Assembly: GCA_946887425.1 (NCBI GenBank) | Contig: CAMPKW010000040.1 | Coordinates: forward strand, 1-5,766 | From: an uncultured Candidatus Saccharibacteria bacterium | Lineage (GTDB): Bacteria > Patescibacteria > Saccharimonadia > Saccharimonadales > UBA6022 | Reading direction: 5' to 3' | DNA length: 5,766 nucleotides | Shown here: one piece after another, positions 1 to 3,463 of the stretch | How positions within the stretch are numbered: position 1 is the stretch's first letter | Layout: every line of letters begins with the position of its first letter | Program-made: the position numbers and the translations under genes | Notes under the pieces: model-generated | What the model was told of the DNA's origin: nothing | Seen by the model: the letters and a program-made list of their open reading frames with translations, nothing else | Databases searched by the model: none

Positions 1-5
1 CGCCA

Positions 6-743
6 CTAACGCGTGATGATAATAACATCATCCATCAGGCCGGAATAGAAATTACCCGCACCATAGGCGCCTATGACGGGTGTCGTCAAGTCGAGGCCGG
101 TTGGTAACGGCGCATTGGTATTCGTCGCAACCACTGAGCCATCACGCCACAACTTAAGTGTCCCCACTGTACTACTTGTCTGCGTGAACTCAAGGGCGAG
201 ATGATGCCATTTACCGTCGTTGAGCGCTACACTATCTGTCACATGAGCCCAATACCCATTATGCCCGGCGTTTACGCGGCATGACGGTAAATAAAATGCG
301 TCTGACGAGCCATTCGAGGCAGAGATAATATTATTACAGCCGCCCGTTGGCTTCACCCATGCTGCTTTCAGGTAATATGATGGCTGCAACGGGATGGTTG
401 TATTAATACGCGTCGAACCATTAAACGAGAATGAGCGACCAGTGCCAGAAGGCGTGTCGATTGAATATGTCGCCGTTCCCGTGACCGTGCCGGTATTTGC
501 TTTTTCGCTCCTATCTAGCACCGGTGCGCCACTTCCCTGCTCGAAATCGTAATACCCAACCGCGTTCAAAATGTCTGGCGATCGTGCGATCTGCGTCGCG
601 CTCGACATCGCAGCCGACATGCGCGCACGCTCTTGAATGCCGCTATAGGCGACGATAGTAATGGCAGCAAGAATACCAATAATTACAATAACTATAAGTA
701 ATTCGACAATCGTAAACCCAGTCCCGCGCTCATGTCGTTTCAT
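6..743 (-). CDS. Type IV prepilin-like protein with C-terminal LamG/concanavalin A-like domain
   Basis: A 245-residue protein read from the ATG at 741-743. It has a class III (type IV pilin) signal: a short basic leader (residues 1-9, ending in Gly9), then Phe10 as the predicted mature N-terminus and Glu14 at mature position +5, followed by a hydrophobic helix to about residue 33. Prepilin peptidase should cut after Gly9. Residues about 61-245 resemble a LamG jelly-roll: YYDFEQGSG near the start, FSFNGSTRI (105-113), DGKWHHLALEF (176-186) and a final GLMDDVIIITR, typical of Laminin_G_3-type domains. Cys136 and Cys155 could form a disulfide. The expected location is the cell surface, as a minor pilin or pseudopilin presenting a carbohydrate- or protein-binding module; the ligand is unknown. 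A longer reading from GTG at 804-806 adds 21 residues before the leader and is unlikely. The start lies 7 nt after a -10-like TTTAAT, with no good Shine-Dalgarno site. The stop is TAG; nothing is visible downstream. Confidence 0.88.
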   Translation of the reverse strand: MKRHERGTGFTIVELLIVIVIIGILAAITIVAYSGIQERARMSAAMSSATQIARSPDILNAVGYYDFEQGSGAPVLDRSEKANTGTVTGTATYSIDTPSGTGRSFSFNGSTRINTTIPLQPSYYLKAAWVKPTGGCNNIISASNGSSDAFYLPSCRVNAGHNGYWAHVTDSVALNDGKWHHLALEFTQTSSTVGTLKLWRDGSVVATNTNAPLPTGLDLTTPVIGAYGAGNFYSGLMDDVIIITR

Positions 744-750
744 TAGCTCT

Positions 751-779
751 ATTAAAACACTTGCGCTTATCCAAGGCAA
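751..779 (-). promoter_or_regulatory. Predicted promoter of the prepilin-LamG gene, close to the start codon
   Basis: On the minus strand, TTGCCT (774-779, 4 of 6 to the -35 consensus) is followed after 17 bp by TTTAAT (751-756, 5 of 6 to the -10 consensus). Only 7 nt separate the -10 from the ATG at 741-743, so transcription would start at or next to the start codon. This also argues against the GTG start at 804-806, which lies upstream of the promoter. Confidence 0.55.
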
Positions 780-812
780 CCCACGTAACTTCCCATGTTT
801 TAGCACAACTCT

Positions 813-835
813 GCTATGATAAATAACACTATGAT
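813..835 (+). promoter_or_regulatory. Candidate promoter region for the Nudix gene (two TATGAT boxes)
   Basis: TATGAT occurs at 815-820, preceded by TGC as an extended -10, and again at 830-835. Neither has a convincing -35 at normal spacing. Either would give a leader of roughly 75-90 nt before the Nudix start at 918. An in-frame ATG at 816 lies inside the first box and is not a credible start. Confidence 0.35.
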
Positions 836-877
836 CCTACTGGATCCTCTACGCGTGCACGTTTGGACGAGCCAAAC
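833..877 (+). repeat. Two short inverted repeats in the Nudix leader
   Basis: GATCC-TACT-GGATC spans 833-846 (5 bp arms, 4 nt loop). GTTTGG-ACGAG-CCAAAC spans 861-877 (6 bp arms, 5 nt loop). Both are perfect and lie between the candidate promoter and the Shine-Dalgarno site. They could be small leader hairpins or operator half-sites, but they are short enough to be chance. The rest of the 174-bp divergent gap holds the two promoters and nothing else recognisable. Confidence 0.3.
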
Positions 878-907
878 CGCTAGCGCCTCAATTAATCATC
901 AAATTAC

Positions 908-912
908 AGGAG
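908..912 (+). promoter_or_regulatory. Shine-Dalgarno site of the Nudix gene
   Basis: AGGAG followed by five T residues and then the ATG at 918. It decides the start in favour of 918 over the in-frame ATG at 816. Confidence 0.85.
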
Positions 913-917
913 TTTTT

Positions 918-1400
918 ATGTTAAAACGACGAATTGCCGTACGCGGCGTTGCATATGAAAATGGAAAAATCTTAAGCGTCCTGCATAAGGATCATGACGG
1001 GAATCCGGTCAGCTTTTGGGCAATACCTGGGGGTGGGCTCGATCCCGGTGAGTCACTCATCGATGGGCTATATCGCGAAATGATAGAAGAAACAAACATC
1101 GCCCCAAAGATTGGCCGGTTACTTTTCGTGCAACAATTTGCATTTGAGAATCGACTAGGTGAAGCAAGAGAAGAGCTTGAGTTCTTTTTCCAGCTGGAAA
1201 ACCCCGAGGATTATCGAACAGTAAATCTTAGCAAAACAACACATGGCACCCTCGAGCTCGCCGACTGCACCTTCGTTGATCCGCGCCAAACAAATATCAT
1301 GCCGGCATTTTTCCGAACCATCGACCTTGAGAGTTACTGCACAAGTCATAAACCCGTCTACATGTGGAATGAGCTACCTGCACCCACTACCACTGCCTAG
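918..1400 (+). CDS. Nudix hydrolase
   Basis: A 160-residue protein, the usual size for a single-domain Nudix hydrolase. The Nudix box spans residues 39-61: Gly39, Glu45, then R53-E54-x-x-E57-E58, matching GX5EX7REUXEEXGU except that the final Gly is Asn60. The catalytic metal-binding glutamates are intact. FWAIPGGGLDPGES is the typical lead-in, and the N-terminal strand RIAVRGVAYENGKILSV is normal for the fold. The family cleaves a nucleoside diphosphate linked to another moiety, using Mg2+; the substrate here cannot be told from sequence. The start is fixed by AGGAG at 908-912, 5 nt before the ATG. The in-frame ATG at 816 would add 34 residues with no family similarity and overlaps a promoter box. 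The stop TAG (1398-1400) overlaps the stop of the convergent ASCH gene by 4 bp, leaving no room for a terminator between them. Confidence 0.92.
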   Translation: MLKRRIAVRGVAYENGKILSVLHKDHDGNPVSFWAIPGGGLDPGESLIDGLYREMIEETNIAPKIGRLLFVQQFAFENRLGEAREELEFFFQLENPEDYRTVNLSKTTHGTLELADCTFVDPRQTNIMPAFFRTIDLESYCTSHKPVYMWNELPAPTTTA

Positions 1401-1732
1401 AGACGCTCAATCTCAATACCAAGTACACTGTACTTGCCCTGATCTTCGACGCCATAGTACGCGAGTATTTGTTCGGTAAGCTCATCGGAATCTTGGCCGC
1501 CAAACTTACGAGGATCATTGCGGCTAAACATATCGCTAAACGTAGCATAGCGCAGCAGGCCGACTACTTTTGTACGCACGGTTCGCGATGAGTCATCCAC
1601 ATGGTGAAATATAATCTCGTCACCAAGTTGCACCTGCTGGCGCTTGATATCAAAAAGTCGTGACTCAATTGTTTTTCGACCGTCTTCAATCATGACAAAT
1701 GGAATATCAGATAGTTTCATCGTGTGCTTCAT
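1397..1732 (-). CDS. ASCH-domain protein (putative RNA-binding)
   Basis: A 111-residue protein that fills a single ASCH domain (PUA-like beta-barrel superfamily). Visible hallmarks are IPFVMIEDGRKTIESRLFD (residues 10-28; the G-x-K-T-I-E-x-R-L core is 18-26), then IKRQQVQLGDEIIFHH (29-44, with the usual GD before a strand), a central LLRYATFSDMF, and a closing strand SVLGIEIERL. ASCH proteins are thought to bind RNA or nucleotides, and some small ones (YqfB type) are amidohydrolases on modified cytidine; which applies here is unknown. The ATG at 1730-1732 was chosen because a TATACT box ends 6 nt before it; ATG at 1718-1720 (Met5) is the alternative and would lose only four residues. There is no Shine-Dalgarno site at normal spacing. 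It follows the rpsO terminator closely and has its own promoter. It converges with the Nudix gene, sharing CTAG for both stops. Confidence 0.82.
   Translation of the reverse strand: MKHTMKLSDIPFVMIEDGRKTIESRLFDIKRQQVQLGDEIIFHHVDDSSRTVRTKVVGLLRYATFSDMFSRNDPRKFGGQDSDELTEQILAYYGVEDQGKYSVLGIEIERL
1420..1436. repeat. Perfect 7-bp inverted repeat near the convergent stop codons
   Basis: CAAGTAC-ACT-GTACTTG, a 7-bp stem with a 3-nt loop, inside the 3' end of the ASCH gene and 20 nt past the Nudix stop. There is no T-run on either strand, so it is not a standard intrinsic terminator. It is the only hairpin close to the overlapping gene ends and could stabilise the Nudix mRNA 3' end, or be chance. 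Confidence 0.4.
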
Positions 1733-1738
1733 AGCTTA

Positions 1739-1769
1739 AGTATACCCTTCTCGCAACAGCTAGGACCAA
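1739..1769 (-). promoter_or_regulatory. Predicted promoter of the ASCH gene
   Basis: On the minus strand, TATACT (1739-1744) ends 6 nt before the ATG at 1730-1732, so the transcript would be leaderless. A weak -35 match, TTGGTC (1764-1769), lies 19 bp upstream. The element sits between the rpsO terminator and the ASCH start. Confidence 0.55.
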
Positions 1770-1770
1770 T

Positions 1771-1798
1771 AAAAAAACTCCGCAATTATTTGCGGAGT
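1771..1798 (-). terminator. Intrinsic terminator of rpsO, overlapping its 3' end
   Basis: On the minus strand ACTCCGCAA (from 1790-1798), a 4-nt loop (ATAA) and TTGCGGAGT (from 1777-1785) form a perfect 9-bp hairpin followed by six more T residues (1771-1776). The 5' arm is made of the last rpsO codons (CTC CGC AA of Leu-Arg-Lys) and the stop TAA lies in the loop. It should end the truB-rpsO transcript before the ASCH promoter. Confidence 0.93.
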
Positions 1799-2052
1799 CC
1801 TAGTGTGGCGACAACAGCTTTATACTGTTCAAAGTCTTTACGCTCGAGATACTTGAGGAGGCGCTTCCTTTTACCAACCATCTGGATCAGACCGCGGCGG
1901 GCCATGTGATCGTGCTTGTTGGCTTTAAGGTGTTCCGTCACCTCTTTGATACGAGCAGTCAAGATTGACACCTGAGCCTGTGGGCTACCGACGTCGTTCT
2001 TTGAAACCTGAGTCAAAGCAATTGCCTGTGATTTGTTCTCTTTAGTAATCAT
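1786..2052 (-). CDS. rpsO: 30S ribosomal protein S15
   Basis: S15 binds the central domain of 16S rRNA early in small-subunit assembly and takes part in a bridge to the large subunit. From the ATG at 2050-2052 the protein is 88 residues, matching the family's usual 88-89. The signature HLKANKHDHMARRGLIQMVG (residues 41-60) is followed by RKRLLKYLERKD and the canonical end LGLRK. The N-terminal helix reads QAIALTQVSKNDVGSPQAQVSILTARI. A TTG at 2086-2088 would add 12 residues, but that stretch holds a near-consensus promoter (TTGAAA, 17 bp, TACAAT) ending 7 nt before the ATG, so it is more likely regulatory than coding. With that promoter the mRNA is leaderless and has no 5' site for S15 autoregulation as in E. 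coli; read-through from truB is also possible, the gap being 39 nt. The stop TAA sits in the terminator loop. Confidence 0.96.
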   Translation of the reverse strand: MITKENKSQAIALTQVSKNDVGSPQAQVSILTARIKEVTEHLKANKHDHMARRGLIQMVGKRKRLLKYLERKDFEQYKAVVATLGLRK

Positions 2053-2059
2053 CTCAGTG

Positions 2060-2088
2060 ATTGTACCAACATTTGAGGTGTTTTTCAA
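2060..2088 (-). promoter_or_regulatory. Strong predicted promoter of rpsO
   Basis: On the minus strand TTGAAA (2083-2088, 5 of 6), a 17-bp spacer and TACAAT (2060-2065, 5 of 6), ending 7 nt before the rpsO ATG. It lies in the truB-rpsO gap, so rpsO can be transcribed apart from truB, and predicts a leaderless mRNA. Confidence 0.7.
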
Positions 2089-2091
2089 GTC

Positions 2092-2751
2092 CTAGCTAGT
2101 GACACCAAAATCAGACAGCGTCTGAGCCTCGGTAATATCCCACTCAGCAATACTCGTACGGCGCAGCTGCGTGCAGTAGGCGCCCGTGCCAAGCGTTGCA
2201 CCGATATCGCTCGCCAGGCTGCGAATGTAGGTACCGCTCGATACGTGAGTACGGATTTTTAACTCAGGGTACGTGTAATCGACAAGCTCAAGACTAAACA
2301 CCGACACGGTACGAAGCGGGATTTCCACCTCCTGTCCATCACGCGCCAATTTATATGCGCGTTGACCATCAATTTTAATCGCGCTAAAAATCGGCGGACG
2401 CTGCTGAATCTCACCAGTCCACTGTTTCAGCGCCGCTTCAACCTCTTCGCGCGGTGGCTGCACATAAGAAATATCCGTCACCTCGCCCTCTGGATCACCA
2501 GTTGTGCTAGTTTGACCAAGGCGAATCGTCGCCTCATAAACTTTATCGAGCTTGGTATAGTGCCCGGCATTTTTACATTCTTTACCAATTACTAAGATCA
2601 TCAACCCGGTCGCAAATGGATCAAGTGTGCCGGTATGGCCCACCTTTACTTTTTTGCCGGCAGCCTTGCTTAACACCCGACGTACGCGCGCCACTACACC
2701 GAAGCTCGTCATCTCGGTAGGCTTGTCGATAAGAATAATTCCGTCTGTCAT
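2092..2751 (-). CDS. truB: tRNA pseudouridine(55) synthase TruB, short form
   Basis: TruB converts U55 to pseudouridine in the T-loop of tRNAs. The catalytic motif VGHTGTLDPFATGLM spans residues 37-51, with Asp44 as the predicted nucleophile. Other family blocks are GIILIDKPTEMTSFGVV (4-20), KVYEATIRLGQTSTTGDPEG (70-89), QRPPIFSAIKIDGQRAYKLA (117-136), SGTYIRSLASDIG (172-184) and the LRRTSI segment (196-201). At 219 residues it ends soon after the catalytic domain and lacks space for the C-terminal PUA-like domain of longer TruB proteins (about 300 residues). The ATG at 2749-2751 gives the normal MTDGIILIDKP start. A TATACT box ends 9 nt before it, and the AGGT just after the box would mostly fall outside the mRNA. 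It lies upstream of rpsO on the same strand, a widely conserved order, but the ribF gene often found between them is absent. It is divergent from the PIG-L gene across 23 bp. Confidence 0.96.
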   Translation of the reverse strand: MTDGIILIDKPTEMTSFGVVARVRRVLSKAAGKKVKVGHTGTLDPFATGLMILVIGKECKNAGHYTKLDKVYEATIRLGQTSTTGDPEGEVTDISYVQPPREEVEAALKQWTGEIQQRPPIFSAIKIDGQRAYKLARDGQEVEIPLRTVSVFSLELVDYTYPELKIRTHVSSGTYIRSLASDIGATLGTGAYCTQLRRTSIAEWDITEAQTLSDFGVTS

Positions 2752-2758
2752 ATCTTAC

Positions 2759-2770
2759 CTAGTATACTAG
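2759..2770. promoter_or_regulatory. Shared palindromic -10 element for truB and the PIG-L gene
   Basis: CTAGTATACTAG is a perfect 12-bp palindrome in the 23-bp gap between two divergent start codons. It reads TATACT on the plus strand (2763-2768, 6 nt before the PIG-L ATG) and TATACT on the minus strand (2761-2766, 9 nt before the truB ATG). The two boxes overlap by 4 bp, so polymerase could serve only one direction at a time. No good -35 is visible either way; any such contacts would fall inside the opposite gene. Symmetric -10 elements driving divergent transcription are known in bacteria. Confidence 0.65.
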
Positions 2771-2774
2771 ACTC

Positions 2775-3461
2775 ATGAAAAAGATTATTTTTGGGATCTT
2801 CGCCCACCCTGATGACGAAGCTTTTGGCCCAAGCGGCACACTCCTCATGGAAACAAAAGCCGGCACTGAACTCCATCTCATCACACTCACCACCGGTCAG
2901 GCAGGAGCCAATCCTGATAATTATCCTGAGCTCGGCACCGTACGCGAGCAGGAGTGGCGCGCAGCCGGTGCTCTACTGGGCGCGACGCACATGCATGATC
3001 TTGGATTTAGAGACGGTGAACTCAACAACATTGCCATGCTTCAAGCTGCCGAAAAAATTGAAGCAATTGTCAGCAGTGCAATCGGCAACCATACAGATCC
3101 GATTGATATCGAGTTTATGACAATAGACACCAATGGTATCACTGGACATATCGACCATATCGTTGCCGCACGGGCCGCTTGCCTCGTGTTCTATCGTCAA
3201 AAAGCAAAGGACAGCCGTTTTAAGCGGATCAGGCTCGCCTGCTTACCTTACGATCACCTACCAGCCGTCAACACCGACTGGCTTTATATGGAGCCGGGTC
3301 GCACAGATGCGGAGATAGGAGAAGTGATTGACGCTCGTCACCTGCGCGACGAAATTATTATGATCATGCAGGCACACCACACTCAGCGCGCTGACTATAA
3401 AGCGAATCTCACCCGTCAAGGTGAGATGCTTGGCATGAATTACTTCATTGTTAAGACGTAG
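2775..3461 (+). CDS. PIG-L/LmbE family deacetylase
   Basis: A 228-residue protein of the PIG-L (LmbE-like) family, zinc-dependent enzymes that usually remove an acetyl group from N-acetylglucosamine-type sugars, as in glycolipid, mycothiol or bacillithiol routes. The first motif AHPDDE is at residues 10-15 (predicted zinc ligands His11 and Asp14, general base Asp13). The second, GHIDH, is at 124-128 (His128 as the third ligand). REQEWRAAGALLGA (57-70) and LGFRDGEL (76-83) are typical middle blocks. There is no signal peptide or membrane segment, so it should be cytosolic. The substrate is unknown: no glycosyltransferase or thiol-pathway gene is nearby. The ATG at 2775 begins right at the family's first strand (MKKIIFGIFAHPDDE); there is no Shine-Dalgarno site, and TATACT ends 6 nt upstream. 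The stop TAG lies 2 nt from the stop of the convergent gene. Confidence 0.93.
   Translation: MKKIIFGIFAHPDDEAFGPSGTLLMETKAGTELHLITLTTGQAGANPDNYPELGTVREQEWRAAGALLGATHMHDLGFRDGELNNIAMLQAAEKIEAIVSSAIGNHTDPIDIEFMTIDTNGITGHIDHIVAARAACLVFYRQKAKDSRFKRIRLACLPYDHLPAVNTDWLYMEPGRTDAEIGEVIDARHLRDEIIMIMQAHHTQRADYKANLTRQGEMLGMNYFIVKT
3406..3427. repeat. 8-bp inverted repeat near the PIG-L 3' end
   Basis: ATCTCACC (3406-3413) and GGTGAGAT (3420-3427) form a perfect 8-bp stem around a 6-nt loop, inside the coding sequence about 30 nt before the stop. No T-run follows, so it is not a standard terminator. No terminator was found between the two convergent stops. Confidence 0.4.
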
Positions 3462-3463
3462 AC

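Noticed and set aside
744..806. N-terminal extension of the prepilin from the GTG at 806
   Set aside because: It would put 21 extra residues before a normal short prepilin leader and contains the likely promoter.
816..917. N-terminal extension of the Nudix protein from the ATG at 816
   Set aside because: It has no family similarity, overlaps a TATGAT box, and a strong AGGAG site precedes the ATG at 918.
1420..1436. Terminator for the Nudix gene
   Set aside because: The hairpin is perfect but has no T-run after it on either strand, and it lies inside the ASCH coding sequence.
2053..2088. TTG start for S15
   Set aside because: The ATG at 2052 gives the family length, and the extra stretch contains a near-consensus promoter.
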